Source: Sphingomonas sp.
GTDB lineage: Bacteria > Pseudomonadota > Alphaproteobacteria > Sphingomonadales > Sphingomonadaceae
Length of the DNA stretch: 64,000 nucleotides
NCBI RefSeq assembly: GCF_019635455.1
Contig: NZ_JAHBZJ010000002.1
Coordinates: 62,001-126,000 of the forward strand
Reading direction: 5' to 3'
A program made the position numbers and the translations under genes. Below are positions 48,594 through 59,050 of the stretch, piece after piece (the stretch's first letter is position 1; the number at the start of each line of letters is the position of its first letter). The notes below the pieces were generated by a model. That model was given only the letters and a program-made list of their open reading frames with translations, had not been told where the DNA came from and searched no databases.

Positions 48594-49271
48594 TCACCGC
48601 ATGTCGCTGTCGCGCACCGGCACGATCTTGATCTCGACGCGGCGGTTCTGCGCGCGCCCTTCCTCGGTATCGTTGCTCGCGATCGGCTGGGTCTCGCCAT
48701 AGCCGCGCGTCGCAAGCCGCGCCTGGGCAACGCCCTTCATCGCCAGATAATTGGCGACCGACGCCGCGCGCCGCTCGGACAGCGCCTGGTTATAGGCGTC
48801 GCTGCCCACCGAATCGGTGTGGCCGTACACATCGACATAGGTCTGGTTGTAGCGGCCGAGCACGTCCGCCACCTTGTCCAGCGTCGGCATATATTGCGGC
48901 TGGATCGTCGAGCTGTCGGTGGGGAAGGTGATCCCCGACGGCATTTGCAGGATCAGGTCGTCGCCGCGCCGGATCACGCGGACGTCGGTGCCGGCGGTGC
49001 GCTCGCGCATCTCCCGCTCCTGCTTGTCCATATAATAGCCGACCGCGCCGCCCGCGAGCGCGCCGATGCCGGCGCCCACGATCTTTTCGGTGCGATCGCG
49101 CCGCCCGCCGACCAGGTCGCCGAGCAGATAGCCGCCCACCGCGCCGCCGACCGCGCCGATCGCGGTCTTCGAAATCGTCGTCCGTCCGGTTTCCGGATCG
49201 GTCATGCAGGCGCCGGTCAGGGTCAGCGCCGCGAGCGCCGGAATCAGGGGCCATTTTACGCGAACGTGCAT
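48594..49271 (-). CDS. OmpA family protein, glycine-zipper lipoprotein-like (YiaD type)
   Basis: A 225-residue envelope protein. The N-terminal signal ends near TLTGACM, which may be a lipidation site though not an ideal lipobox. A glycine-zipper region (GAVGGAVGGYLLGDLVGG, GAGIGALAGGAVGYYMD) is followed by an OmpA-like peptidoglycan-binding domain with DVYGHTDSVGSDAYN and LSERRAASVANYL. Resembles E. coli YiaD. GGAGG is five bases upstream of ATG 49271. Probably anchors the outer membrane to peptidoglycan. Confidence 0.9.
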   Translation of the reverse strand: MHVRVKWPLIPALAALTLTGACMTDPETGRTTISKTAIGAVGGAVGGYLLGDLVGGRRDRTEKIVGAGIGALAGGAVGYYMDKQEREMRERTAGTDVRVIRRGDDLILQMPSGITFPTDSSTIQPQYMPTLDKVADVLGRYNQTYVDVYGHTDSVGSDAYNQALSERRAASVANYLAMKGVAQARLATRGYGETQPIASNDTEEGRAQNRRVEIKIVPVRDSDMR

Positions 49272-49431
49272 GTATTCCTCCACTAATTGTGCGACGAGAA
49301 CGGCTCTCGACGCCGGCTTGTTCCACCTGCGCATCGACGTGGCGGCACGCGATGGCGCATCAAACGCGGTCCGACCCCGCAATCCGTCGTTGTGGAATCG
49401 CGCGAAATCCGCTTATGGGGGATGCAGGCCG

Positions 49432-50742
49432 ATGGACCCGCTCCCCCCATTTCCCTGGATCGATGTCGCGATCATCCTCGCGCTGGTCGCGCTCAACGGC
49501 ATCTTCGCGATGTCGGAGCTGGCGATCGTGTCCGCGCGCACCGCCCGGCTCGAGGCGCTGGCGCGCACCGGCCGGCGCGGCGCGACGACCGCGCTTTCGC
49601 TGGCCGCCGACCCGGGTCGTTTCCTGTCGACGGTCCAGATCGGGATCACCCTGATCGGCATCGTCGCCGGCGCCTATTCGGGGGCCAGTCTCGGCACGCC
49701 CACCGGCGCGCGCATCGCCCGTCTGGGGGTCGATCCGCAGACCGCCGAAACGATCGGTTTCGCGCTGGTCATTGCGCTCACCACCTATGCCTCGCTGATC
49801 GTCGGCGAACTGGTGCCGAAGCAATTCGCGCTACGCTCCCCAGAGCCGATCGCGGTGCTGGTCGCGAAGCCGATGCTGTGGCTGGCGCGGATCACCGCGC
49901 CGCTGGTGTGGCTGCTCGATCAAAGCAGCGCACTGGTGTTCCGCCTGCTGGGCATGAAGCGCGAATCGGAAAATCGCGTCACCGCCGAGGAACTGCACCT
50001 GCTGGTCGCCGAAGCGACCCGGTCGGGCGTGATCGAGGAGCATGAGCGGTCGATCATCTCCGGCGTCGTGCGCCTTGCCGATCGCCCGGTGCGAGAGGTG
50101 ATGACGCCGCGCACCGATGTCGACTGGATCGACGTCAATCTGGACGAGGCGGAGATTCGGGTCGCGCTGGCCGCCACCCCCCATACCCGCCTGCCGGTGG
50201 CGGAAGGATCGGTGGATGCGGTGATCGGCGTGGTGCAGGCGCGCGATGTCGTCGCCGCGCTGATCCGGGGCGAACCGCTCGACCTGCGCGCGCTGATGCA
50301 CAGCGCGGCGGTCCTGCCCGATCAGGTCGATGCGATGGACGCGCTCGGCGCGCTGCGCCGGGCGGCGGTGCCGATGGGTTTCGTCCATGACGAATATGGC
50401 CATTTCGAAGGGATCGTGACCCCGGCCAACTTGCTCGCCGCGATCGCCGGTGAGTTCCTGTCGGACACCGATCCGGGCGATCATCCGGCGATCACCGTGC
50501 GCGACGATGGATCGCTGCTCGTCTCGGGGCAGCTCGCCGCCGACACGCTTGCCGAACGGATCGGCATCGACCTGCCCGAAGATCGCGATTATGCGACCGT
50601 CGCCGGCCTCGCCTTGTCGGTGCTCAAGCACCTGCCACAGGAAGGCGAGAGCTTCGTCGAACAGGGCTGGCGTTTCGAAGTCGTCGATATGGACGATCAC
50701 AAGATCGACAAGCTGGTGGTGGGCGAGGTGGCGGCGCCCTGA
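49432..50742 (+). CDS. HlyC/CorC family transporter (CNNM/CBS domain)
   Basis: A 436-residue membrane protein. DUF21/CNNM transmembrane region (about residues 1-190, with LVALNGIFAMSELAIVSARTARL and GIVAGAYSG), a pair of CBS domains (about 200-330, REVMTPRTDVDWID and VGVVQARDVVAAL type), and a C-terminal CorC/HlyC domain (GQLAADTLAERIGIDL). The family is linked to Mg2+ or Co2+ efflux. ATG 49432 begins the first helix; upstream in-frame sequence is antisense to the OmpA-type gene start. Confidence 0.92.
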   Translation: MDPLPPFPWIDVAIILALVALNGIFAMSELAIVSARTARLEALARTGRRGATTALSLAADPGRFLSTVQIGITLIGIVAGAYSGASLGTPTGARIARLGVDPQTAETIGFALVIALTTYASLIVGELVPKQFALRSPEPIAVLVAKPMLWLARITAPLVWLLDQSSALVFRLLGMKRESENRVTAEELHLLVAEATRSGVIEEHERSIISGVVRLADRPVREVMTPRTDVDWIDVNLDEAEIRVALAATPHTRLPVAEGSVDAVIGVVQARDVVAALIRGEPLDLRALMHSAAVLPDQVDAMDALGALRRAAVPMGFVHDEYGHFEGIVTPANLLAAIAGEFLSDTDPGDHPAITVRDDGSLLVSGQLAADTLAERIGIDLPEDRDYATVAGLALSVLKHLPQEGESFVEQGWRFEVVDMDDHKIDKLVVGEVAAP

Positions 50743-50855
50743 CGTCCGCCAATGGCCGCCCCCGGCCGGCGACCATGCAGACCGGCGCGCTCCCCACGCC
50801 TGATGCGCCGCCCGTGGCGATTGTGGAGCGGCGCGCGCTTCCCTACCATCGCGTC

Positions 50856-51734
50856 ATGGCCGACGAGTTCGCGTTCCTGACCGCGTTGCGCGGCATCGCC
50901 ACGCATCCCGGCGCGAACGGGCTGCGCGACGATGCCGCGCATCTCGACGTGGCGGGCGGGCGGCTCGTCCTCACCACCGACACGATGGTCGCGGGCGTCC
51001 ATTATCGCCCCGAAGACCCGGCGGAATCGGTCGGCTGGCGGCTCGCGGCGGTCAATCTGTCGGATCTGGCGGCGAAGGGCGCGCGGCCGCTGGCATGCCT
51101 GCTCAACTACACGCTGTCGGGCGATCCGGCATGGGATGCCCGCTTCCTCGCCGGGCTGGACGACGCGCTGTCCACCTATGCCCTGCCGCTGCTGGGTGGC
51201 GACACGGTCGCGATGCCGCGCGGATCGGCGCGCGCCCTTTCGCTTACCGCGATCGGCGTCGCCGGACCCGATACGCCATTGCGCAGCGGGGCGCGGGCGG
51301 GCGACGGCGTCTGGGTCACCGGAACGATCGGCGCCGCCGCGTTCGGCGACGACGGCGATCCGGTCGATCCCTCCCGCTATCTTCGCCCGATGCCCCGCGT
51401 TGCGGAGGGCCAGGCGATCGCCCGGCTCGCCACCGCGATGATGGACGTGTCGGACGGGCTGTTGATCGATGCGGAGCGCATGGCGACGGCGAGCGGCGTC
51501 GCGATCGAAATCGATCTCGATGCCGTGCCGGTCACGCCGGCGGGGATCGATCCGCTCGCCGCCTGCACCGCGGGGGACGATTACGAACTGCTGTTCACGC
51601 TTCCGACCGGCATCGTACCGCCGGTCGCCGCCACCCGCATCGGCACCGTGCGCACGGGTGCGGGAATCGCGCTGACCACACAGGGCGGTCCGGTTCCGCT
51701 GCCCGCCCGGCTCGGCTACGCCCACCGCGCCTGA
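50856..51734 (+). CDS. thiL: Thiamine-phosphate kinase
   Basis: A 292-residue ThiL that phosphorylates thiamine monophosphate to thiamine diphosphate. Family signatures: [40 protein letters not shown] and [15 protein letters not shown], plus [13 protein letters not shown] 50856 begins MADEFAFL; the longer frame has a start only 27 codons upstream with no support. It stands after the CorC-type gene and before hppA. Confidence 0.94.
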   Translation: MADEFAFLTALRGIATHPGANGLRDDAAHLDVAGGRLVLTTDTMVAGVHYRPEDPAESVGWRLAAVNLSDLAAKGARPLACLLNYTLSGDPAWDARFLAGLDDALSTYALPLLGGDTVAMPRGSARALSLTAIGVAGPDTPLRSGARAGDGVWVTGTIGAAAFGDDGDPVDPSRYLRPMPRVAEGQAIARLATAMMDVSDGLLIDAERMATASGVAIEIDLDAVPVTPAGIDPLAACTAGDDYELLFTLPTGIVPPVAATRIGTVRTGAGIALTTQGGPVPLPARLGYAHRA

Positions 51735-51857
51735 CCGGCAAATACGTCCTCTTTTCGGCGCACGCGTCGCGCGGGCGTCAGCGCACGCCCGCAACATGCG
51801 CGGATGCGTTCCGCCGGCGGCGCGGCGCACGCCCTTCATGTCAGGCGATCGCGGCGC

Positions 51858-51885
51858 TTGACAGCCCCCGGCCCCTCTCTAGGCT
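51858..51885 (+). promoter_or_regulatory. Candidate sigma-70-type promoter of hppA
   Basis: TTGACA (51858-51863) and TAGGCT (51880-51885) with a 16-base spacer lie 70 bases before hppA, in a 221-base gap. The -35 is perfect for the E. coli consensus and the -10 only partly; promoter function is not demonstrated. Confidence 0.45.
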
Positions 51886-51955
51886 CCGCCCGCGACGCAA
51901 ACCGCAATCGGCGCAGACCGGGCGGGGAGCGGGGAACTCAGGGGAAGGATACCAG

Positions 51956-54058
51956 ATGACGATCGTTTACATCGCCATCGCGTGCGGCGTGCTCGCCGTG
52001 CTCTATGGCCTGGTAACGTCGCAGCAGGTGCTACGCGCACCCGCGGGCGATCAGAAGATGCAGGATATCGCCGCCGCCATTCAGGAGGGCGCCAAGGCCT
52101 ATCTCGGCCGCCAGTACACCACCATCGCGATCGTCGGCGTCATCGTCGCCGCGGTGCTGTTCTTCACGCTTGGCCGCCTGTCGACCGTCGCGTTCCTGAT
52201 CGGCGCGGTGCTGTCGGGCGTGGCCGGCTATGTCGGCATGAACATCTCGGTCCGCGCGAATGTCCGCACGGCAGAGGCGGCGCGCGGATCGTTGCAGGGC
52301 GGCCTGACGCTGGCGTTCCGCGCGGGTGCGGTCACCGGCATGCTGGTCGCCGGCCTGGGCCTGCTCTCGATCGCCGGCCTCTTCTGGTATCTGGTCGGCC
52401 CGGCGGGCAGCCAGCCGGGGGGTGAGGAGATCATCCATGCGCTCACCGCGCTGGCGTTCGGCGCCTCGCTGATCTCGATCTTCGCGCGCCTGGGCGGTGG
52501 CATCTTCACCAAGGCGGCGGATGTCGGCGCCGATCTGGTCGGCAAGGTCGAGGCGGGGATTCCCGAGGACGATCCCCGCAACCCGGCGGTGATCGCCGAC
52601 AATGTGGGCGACAATGTCGGCGACTGCGCCGGCATGGCCGCCGACCTGTTCGAAACCTATGTCGTGACGATCGGCCTCACCATGGTGTCGATCGCGCTGC
52701 TGGTGCAGGGGCTGGGCGCGGATGCGATGCTGGCGCTCATGGCGCTGCCGCTGATCGTCGGCGGCGTGTGCATCATCACCTCGATCATCGGCACCTATAT
52801 GGTCCGGCTCGGCTCGTCCGGATCGATCATGGGCGCGCTGTACAAGGGCTTCTGGACCACCGCGATCCTGGCCGTGCCGGCGATCTGGTTCGCCAGCAGC
52901 TACGCGCTGGGCGATCTCAACGCGAAGATCGGGGACCAGGCCTATACCGGCATGGACCTGTTCTGGTGCATGATGATCGGTCTGGCCGTCACCGGCCTGC
53001 TGGTGTGGATCACCGAATATTATACCGGCACCAACTATCGCCCGGTGAAATCGATCGCCAAGGCGTCGGTCACCGGCCATGGCACCAACGTCATCCAGGG
53101 CCTCGCCATCAGCCTTGAGGCGACGGCGCTGCCGACGATCGTGATCGTGATCGCGGTGATCGGCGCGTTCCAGCTGGCGGGCATCATCGGCGTGGCGTTC
53201 GCCGCGACCGCGCTGCTGGCGCTGGCGGGCATGGTCGTCGCACTCGACGCCTATGGCCCGGTGACGGACAATGCCGGCGGCATCGCCGAAATGGCGGGCC
53301 TGCCCGATGACGTGCGCACGCGCACCGACGCGCTCGACGCGGTGGGCAACACGACGAAGGCGGTGACCAAGGGCTATGCGATCGGTTCAGCGGCGCTGGC
53401 GGCGCTCGTGCTGTTCGGCGCCTATACCGAGGATCTGGGCCGTTACTTCCCGACCGTGACGGTGGACTTCTCGCTCAGCAATCCGTTCGTGATCGTCGGC
53501 CTGCTGCTGGGCGCGCTGCTGCCCTATCTGTTCGGCGCGTTCGGCATGACCGCGGTAGGCCGCGCCGCCGGATCGGTGGTGGAGGATGTGCGTCAGCAGT
53601 TCCGCGACAATCCCGGCATCATGGCCGGCACCAGCCGACCCGCTTATGGCCGGACGGTGGACATCGTCACCCGTGCCGCGATCAAGGAGATGATCATCCC
53701 CTCGCTGCTGCCGGTGCTTTCCCCGGTCGTGTTGTATTTCGTCATCAAGGCGGTGGACGGCCAGGCCAATGCCTTTGCCTCGGTCGGCGCGATGCTGCTC
53801 GGCGTGATCGTTTCGGGGCTGTTCGTCGCGATCTCGATGACCTCGGGTGGCGGCGCGTGGGACAATGCCAAGAAATATATCGAGGACGGCAATCACGGCG
53901 GCAAGGGCAGCGACGCCCATAAGGCCGCGGTGACCGGCGACACGGTCGGCGATCCCTACAAGGACACCGCCGGGCCGGCGGTGAACCCGATGATCAAGAT
54001 CACCAACATCGTCGCGCTGCTGTTGCTGGCCGCGCTGGCGGGTGGCGTCACCGGCTGA
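51956..54058 (+). CDS. hppA: Membrane H+-translocating pyrophosphatase, K+-independent type
   Basis: A 700-residue integral membrane proton pump that couples PPi hydrolysis to H+ transport; about 16 helices are expected. Substrate motifs [21 protein letters not shown] and [18 protein letters not shown] are intact. At the potassium-type switch the protein has [12 protein letters not shown], with Lys468 and Thr471 at positions diagnostic for K+-independent H+-PPases (Ala and Gly in K+-dependent ones). ATG 51956 follows AAGGA. A possible promoter and terminator flank the gene. Confidence 0.95.
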   Translation: MTIVYIAIACGVLAVLYGLVTSQQVLRAPAGDQKMQDIAAAIQEGAKAYLGRQYTTIAIVGVIVAAVLFFTLGRLSTVAFLIGAVLSGVAGYVGMNISVRANVRTAEAARGSLQGGLTLAFRAGAVTGMLVAGLGLLSIAGLFWYLVGPAGSQPGGEEIIHALTALAFGASLISIFARLGGGIFTKAADVGADLVGKVEAGIPEDDPRNPAVIADNVGDNVGDCAGMAADLFETYVVTIGLTMVSIALLVQGLGADAMLALMALPLIVGGVCIITSIIGTYMVRLGSSGSIMGALYKGFWTTAILAVPAIWFASSYALGDLNAKIGDQAYTGMDLFWCMMIGLAVTGLLVWITEYYTGTNYRPVKSIAKASVTGHGTNVIQGLAISLEATALPTIVIVIAVIGAFQLAGIIGVAFAATALLALAGMVVALDAYGPVTDNAGGIAEMAGLPDDVRTRTDALDAVGNTTKAVTKGYAIGSAALAALVLFGAYTEDLGRYFPTVTVDFSLSNPFVIVGLLLGALLPYLFGAFGMTAVGRAAGSVVEDVRQQFRDNPGIMAGTSRPAYGRTVDIVTRAAIKEMIIPSLLPVLSPVVLYFVIKAVDGQANAFASVGAMLLGVIVSGLFVAISMTSGGGAWDNAKKYIEDGNHGGKGSDAHKAAVTGDTVGDPYKDTAGPAVNPMIKITNIVALLLLAALAGGVTG

Positions 54059-54083
54059 CCGGACCGCCTTCACCACCTGTTTC

Positions 54084-54116
54084 GGGGCGCCGTCGATCTT
54101 CGCCGGCGCCCCGTTT
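54084..54116 (+). terminator. Probable terminator of hppA
   Basis: GGGGCGCCG (54084-54092) and CGGCGCCCC (54104-54112) pair perfectly, 11-base loop, then GTTT. It is 25 bases after the hppA stop; short U-tract makes it moderately supported. Confidence 0.55.
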
Positions 54117-54179
54117 CGTTCGCGACGCTTGCGCCCCGCCAACGCTGTCACCTATTGAAGCGCGCGGGGTGGACAGCCA

Positions 54180-55193
54180 ATGGCGCGACGACCGACGATC
54201 AAGGAAGTATCGAAACTGGCGGGCGTGTCGTTCAAGACCGTCTCACGCGTGCTGAACAACGAACGCAATGTCAGCGACGAAACCCGCCGCCGCGTCGAAC
54301 AGGCGGTGGCCCAGCTCAATTTCCGGCCCAGCCTGGCGGCGCGCGCGCTGGCGGGGCGCAAGTCGTTCCAGATCGGCCTGCTCTACGACAATCCCAGCGC
54401 CTATTATGTCTATCACCTGCTGGCCGGCGCCCAGGCGCGATGCGCGGTGCATGGTCACCGCTTGTTGAGCCAGCCCGTCGATTGCACGAGCGGCACGCTG
54501 GTCAGCGACGCCACCGCACTGATCGACGAAACGCATCTCGACGGGGTCATCATCTCGCCGCCGGTCACCGAATCGGTCGCGTTGCTCGACGCGCTCGATC
54601 AGCGCGGCCTGCCCTATGTGCGGGTCGAGCCGGGCATCCAGCCGGAGCGCGGGCGGTGGGTGACGATCGACGACGACGCAGCGGCACGCGAACTGACCAA
54701 GCACCTGATCGGCCAGGGCCACCGGGCGATCGGGTTCATCGGCGGCCCCGAAAGCCATGTGTCGTCGCGCGAGCGCCTGGCCGGCTACCGCGTCGCGCTT
54801 GAGCAGGCGGGAATCGCGTTCGACCCGGCGCTGGTCGTGCGGGGCGACTATAGTCTGTCGTCCGGGCGGGTGGCGGCGCGAAGCCTGCTGGCCCGCGATT
54901 CGAGGCCCAGCGCGATCTTTGCCGCGAATGACGACATGGCCGCCGGCGCGCTCGCGACCGCCCATGCGATGGGGATCGACGTGCCGGACGCGCTTTCGAT
55001 CGCCGGGTTCGACGATTCGGACCTGGCCGCCGCCGTCTGGCCGCCGCTCACCACCGTTCGCCAGCCGGTCCGCGAGCTTGCCGCCGCCGCGGCCGAGCTG
55101 TTGCTGGGCAGCGACGTAAAGGAAACGCGACTCACCTTGGCGGTGGAGCTGGTGGTTCGCGCCAGCACCGGGCCGGCGCCGGGCGAGACTTAG
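54180..55193 (+). CDS. LacI family transcriptional regulator
   Basis: A 337-residue LacI-type regulator. The HTH IKEVSKLAGVSFKTVSRVLNNERNVSDETR is at the N-terminus with the hinge helix RPSLAARALAG, followed by a periplasmic-binding-protein-like sugar domain (IGLLYDNPSAYYVYHLLAGA onward, and SIAGFDDSDLAAAVWPPLTTVRQP near the end). The ligand is likely a sugar, but no carbohydrate genes are adjacent; target genes are unknown. Confidence 0.93.
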   Translation: MARRPTIKEVSKLAGVSFKTVSRVLNNERNVSDETRRRVEQAVAQLNFRPSLAARALAGRKSFQIGLLYDNPSAYYVYHLLAGAQARCAVHGHRLLSQPVDCTSGTLVSDATALIDETHLDGVIISPPVTESVALLDALDQRGLPYVRVEPGIQPERGRWVTIDDDAAARELTKHLIGQGHRAIGFIGGPESHVSSRERLAGYRVALEQAGIAFDPALVVRGDYSLSSGRVAARSLLARDSRPSAIFAANDDMAAGALATAHAMGIDVPDALSIAGFDDSDLAAAVWPPLTTVRQPVRELAAAAAELLLGSDVKETRLTLAVELVVRASTGPAPGET

Positions 55194-55213
55194 CGCTGGC
55201 GGATGCGGGGCGG

Positions 55214-55924
55214 TTAGCCCGGCACCCGCATGTCCCCGCGCGCCTCCTGCGCGAAGGCACGGCGGCGCAGGCGATCGAGCACCGCATCGGCGACCCATTT
55301 TCCTGGCTGGCGCAACGGCCGCCGGACGTGGACCTGTAGGACGAGGCGCGCACCCGACGTGTCGTTCCACACCTCATGATCGCAGGTGTCGTCGAACAGC
55401 AGCGTCTCTCCCACCGCCCAGCGGACCACCCGGTCCCGCACCCGCATCCGGACATCCCCGTCGCGCGGGACGACCAGGCCCAGGTGACAGGTGAGCAGCC
55501 CCTTGCTGGCCCCGCGATGCGGCGGAACATGCGTGCCGGGCGCCAGAACCGAGACGAACGCGCTGTCGAGATCGGGGATTCGCGCGACGACGCGATGCGT
55601 CCGGGGGCAGTGGCGCAGATTTTCCGCGACCCCGGCCCCGCATTCCCACAGCAAGGCCGGACGGGACGGATCCGCTGGCGCCGTCGCGAGCGCCTCGTCC
55701 CGGATCGCCTGCCAATTGTCGCGCAGCAGCCGCGTCCATTCGAAATCGCGGACGTCCAGGACGGGATCGTTCGATACCAGCGAAAAGGCGCCGATCGCCC
55801 GATCGGAGGCATCACGGACCCATGCGCCCGCCCGCGCCCTTAGCGGGCGGCGCCGGGCAGTCGCCGGCGGCGCCACGATTGCGGCCGCCGCGCCATGCGC
55901 CTCGAACGAGAGATGATGCTTCAC
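55214..55924 (-). CDS. Aspartyl/asparaginyl beta-hydroxylase domain protein (LpxO-like)
   Basis: A 236-residue 2OG-Fe(II) dioxygenase of the Asp/Asn beta-hydroxylase family. The Fe-binding elements are HVPPHRGASKGLLTCHLGL and LLFDDTCDHEVWNDT, with Arg for 2-oxoglutarate in RLVLQVHVRRPL. This pattern is like LpxO, which hydroxylates lipid A acyl chains; sphingomonads make glycosphingolipids instead of classical LPS, so another lipid or protein substrate is possible. The start is uncertain: GTG 55924 is taken, with TTG 55939 as an alternative. It stands between two convergently or divergently placed genes without operon. Confidence 0.8.
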   Translation of the reverse strand: MKHHLSFEAHGAAAAIVAPPATARRRPLRARAGAWVRDASDRAIGAFSLVSNDPVLDVRDFEWTRLLRDNWQAIRDEALATAPADPSRPALLWECGAGVAENLRHCPRTHRVVARIPDLDSAFVSVLAPGTHVPPHRGASKGLLTCHLGLVVPRDGDVRMRVRDRVVRWAVGETLLFDDTCDHEVWNDTSGARLVLQVHVRRPLRQPGKWVADAVLDRLRRRAFAQEARGDMRVPG

Positions 55925-56100
55925 AATCCACCCCGGCAACCGGCGCGAAACAAACCCGCCCCCATGACTGCGGCCCGCGCCGATTCGGCGTTAGGCGCCG
56001 GATGGGTCCAAAACATGGCGTAAGTCGCGCCATCTCTCTGAAAGCTCGCCCAATTTGATTGTCTGGCGGTCCGGGCGGAAGCGCGCTAGACTGTCGGTCG

Positions 56101-58989
56101 ATGGCCTTGTTCTCGCGCGTCAAGCAGTTCGCCCTTCCCCTCCTCTTCGCCGCCGCCGCCCTGCCCGCTCTGGCGCAGGTGGCGACGCCCGCCGCCGCGC
56201 CCCAGGCGGCGGTGGCGGTGGATCGCACCGCGTGGCTCTACAAGGGCAGCGACATTCCGCACGATCCGGAATGGCGGTTCGGCACGCTGCCCAATGGCTT
56301 GCGCTATGCGGTGCGCAAGAATGGCGTTCCGCCCGGACAGGTCGCGGTGCGGATGCGGATGGATGTCGGCTCGCTGATGGAGCGGGAGAACGAGATGGGG
56401 TTCGCGCACCTCATCGAGCACCTCTCCTTTCGCGGTTCGGAAAAGATCCCGGACGGCGAATCGAAGCGCGTCTGGCAGCGGCTGGGGGTGACCTTCGGTT
56501 CGGACAGCAATGCCCAGACGACGCCGGTTTCGACGACCTACAAGCTGGACCTGCCCGACGCCAACGAAGCCAGTCTCGACCAGTCGCTGATGATCCTGGC
56601 CGACATGATGGCCGCACCGAGCCTGAGCCAGACGGCGCTGGACGCCGAGCGGCCGGTGGTGCTGGCGGAGCAGCGCGAGGGATTGCGGCCCCAGGCGCGG
56701 CTGAGCGACGCGCAGCGCGAACTGTTCTTTGCCGGACAGTTGATGGGCGAACGGCCGGTGATCGGCACGACCAAAACGCTCAACGGCGCGACGGCGGCGT
56801 CGGTGAAGGCGTTTCACGACCGCTGGTATCGGCCCGAACGCGCGACCCTGATCATCGTCGGCGACCTTGATCCGGCGCTGTTCGAACGGCTGATCGTCAA
56901 GCATTTCGCGGCGTGGAAGGGCGACGGCCCGAACCCGAAGGCACCCGATTTCGGCAAGCCCGATCCGACCAAGCCGACCAGCGCGGCGATCGTCGAACCG
57001 ACATTGCCGCCGGTCGTATCGATGGCGGTCCTGCGCCCCTGGACGGTGTTTGAGGATACCATCATCTTCAACCAGGAGCGGATGGTCGATTTCGTCGCGC
57101 TGCGCATCATCAACCGCCGGCTGGAGACGCGCGCCCGGGCGGGCGCCGCGTTTGCAGGAGCGGGTGCGGACCTGTCGGACGTCGTGCGTTCGGCCAACGT
57201 GACCTCGATCCAGGTGCTACCGCTGGGCGAGGATTGGGAAAGCGCGGTCAAGGAAGTGCGCGCGGTGATCGCCGATGCGCTCGCCAGTCCGCCGACCCAG
57301 GCGGAGATCGATCGCGAGGTCGCCGAAATCGACGCCCAGATGCGCAACGCCATTGCCACCGCGCCGGTGCAGGCAGGATCGAAGCGCGCCGACAATCTGG
57401 TCGATGCGATCGACATCAACGAAACCACCACCAGCGAGCAGGAAAGCTACAACATCCTGAAGGGCGCGGTGGAGAAGAAGATGTTCACGCCCGCGCGGGT
57501 GCTGGAATCGACGCGCCGGATCCTCCAGGGGACGACGACGCGCGCGATCATCACGACCCGCACGCCCGACGCCAACATCCAGGCGAAGCTGGCGACGGTG
57601 CTGAAGGCCGATGTTTCCGGCCTGGCGGGGACGCGCAAGGCGGGCCGCGCGGTGACCTTCCAATCGCTGCCCAGGCTGGGCGCGCCGGGCAAGGTGGTCG
57701 AACGCGGCGTCGCCGTCACCGAACCGAAGATCGAGAAGGTGCGGTTTGCCAATGGCGTGACGCTGCTGCTGTTCCAGAACCCGGGTGAAGTCGGGCGCGT
57801 CTATGTCAGCGCGCGCTTTGGCCGGGGCATGCAGGCGATTCGGGCGGGGGCGAAAACCCCGGCATGGGCGGGCGACATGGCGTTGATCGCCAGCGGCATC
57901 GCGTCGCCGGGCGGTCTGCTGGGCCAGGAGGAGATCGACCGGCTGACCGGCGACCGCCAGATCGGCATGACGTTCGGCATCGACGACGACGCCTTCGTGC
58001 TGGCCGGCCAGACCTCGCCGGACGACCTTGCCGACCAGCTCAAGCTGCTCGCCGCCAAGCTGGCGTCACCGGGCTGGGACCCCAATCCCGTGGCGCGCGC
58101 GCGCGCGGTGTCGATTTCCGGCTATGCCGCGACCACCTCATCCCCCGACGCGGTGATCGGACGCGATCTGGAGCGCGAACTGCGCGGCGGCGATGCACGC
58201 TGGGGCGCCCCCGATCTCAAGCAGATCGAGGCGCTCAACGCCAAGGACTTCCGCGCCTTCTGGGAGCCGCTGCTGGCGAGCGGCCCGATCGAGGTCCAGA
58301 TTTTCGGCGATGTCGATGTCGAAAAGGCGATCGAGGCTGCCCGGGTGAGTTTCGGCGCCCTCAAGCCCCGCAAGCCGGCGCCGGTGGTGTCCCCCACGGT
58401 GCGTTTCCCGGCCCATAATGCCACGCCGGTGGTGCTGCACCATAGCGGGCAGGCCGATCAGGCCGCAGCGGTGATCGCATGGCAGACCGACGGCGGATCG
58501 TCGAACATCGCCGAAAGCCGCAAGCTCGAGATTCTGGCCGCGATCATGCGCGACCGCATCCTCGACCGCATCCGTTCGGGCGAGGGCGTCAGCTATTCGC
58601 CGACGGTCATCAGCCAGTGGCCGGTCGGCCAGCCGGGGGGCGGCCGGATCATGGGGCTGACGCTGCTGCCGCCGGACAAGACCGACCTGTTCTTCCGCGT
58701 CGCGCGCGAAATCGCCGCCGATCTGGTCGCCAAGCCGGTCGAACTCGACGAACTGCGCCGGGCGATGGTCCCGACGATCCAGATGGTCGTGCGCCGTTCG
58801 AGCGGCAATCCGTTCTGGATGCAGGAAACCCAGGGCGGGACCCTCGATCCCAAGCGGCTCGCCGCGATCGCGACGATCGCGGTGGATTACGGCCAGACCT
58901 CGCCCCAGGAACTACAGGCGCTGGCGGCCAAATATCTGTCGCCGAACAAGGACTGGACGCTGGTGGTGCTGCCCGAAGCGAAGAAATAG
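56101..58989 (+). CDS. M16 family zinc metallopeptidase, secreted
   Basis: A 962-residue M16 peptidase with signal peptide (MALFSRVKQFALPLLFAAAA, ending about ALAQV). Zinc motif H103-L-I-E106-H107, preceding LSFRGSEKIPDGE. The long C-terminal half has a second, non-catalytic repeat (GVSYSPTVISQWP region). No close sequence identity with the other M16 gene (17.8 kb) is visible outside the motifs; the HLIEH and HLFEH motifs differ. ATG 56101 starts the signal peptide and has only a weak ribosome-binding site. Probably a periplasmic or outer-membrane peptidase. Confidence 0.93.
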   Translation: MALFSRVKQFALPLLFAAAALPALAQVATPAAAPQAAVAVDRTAWLYKGSDIPHDPEWRFGTLPNGLRYAVRKNGVPPGQVAVRMRMDVGSLMERENEMGFAHLIEHLSFRGSEKIPDGESKRVWQRLGVTFGSDSNAQTTPVSTTYKLDLPDANEASLDQSLMILADMMAAPSLSQTALDAERPVVLAEQREGLRPQARLSDAQRELFFAGQLMGERPVIGTTKTLNGATAASVKAFHDRWYRPERATLIIVGDLDPALFERLIVKHFAAWKGDGPNPKAPDFGKPDPTKPTSAAIVEPTLPPVVSMAVLRPWTVFEDTIIFNQERMVDFVALRIINRRLETRARAGAAFAGAGADLSDVVRSANVTSIQVLPLGEDWESAVKEVRAVIADALASPPTQAEIDREVAEIDAQMRNAIATAPVQAGSKRADNLVDAIDINETTTSEQESYNILKGAVEKKMFTPARVLESTRRILQGTTTRAIITTRTPDANIQAKLATVLKADVSGLAGTRKAGRAVTFQSLPRLGAPGKVVERGVAVTEPKIEKVRFANGVTLLLFQNPGEVGRVYVSARFGRGMQAIRAGAKTPAWAGDMALIASGIASPGGLLGQEEIDRLTGDRQIGMTFGIDDDAFVLAGQTSPDDLADQLKLLAAKLASPGWDPNPVARARAVSISGYAATTSSPDAVIGRDLERELRGGDARWGAPDLKQIEALNAKDFRAFWEPLLASGPIEVQIFGDVDVEKAIEAARVSFGALKPRKPAPVVSPTVRFPAHNATPVVLHHSGQADQAAAVIAWQTDGGSSNIAESRKLEILAAIMRDRILDRIRSGEGVSYSPTVISQWPVGQPGGGRIMGLTLLPPDKTDLFFRVAREIAADLVAKPVELDELRRAMVPTIQMVVRRSSGNPFWMQETQGGTLDPKRLAAIATIAVDYGQTSPQELQALAAKYLSPNKDWTLVVLPEAKK

Positions 58990-59050
58990 GAGCCCCTCGG
59001 CGCGGGGTATCCGGCCCCCCCACCCCCGGGTCGCGGGGCGGCCGCGCCCG

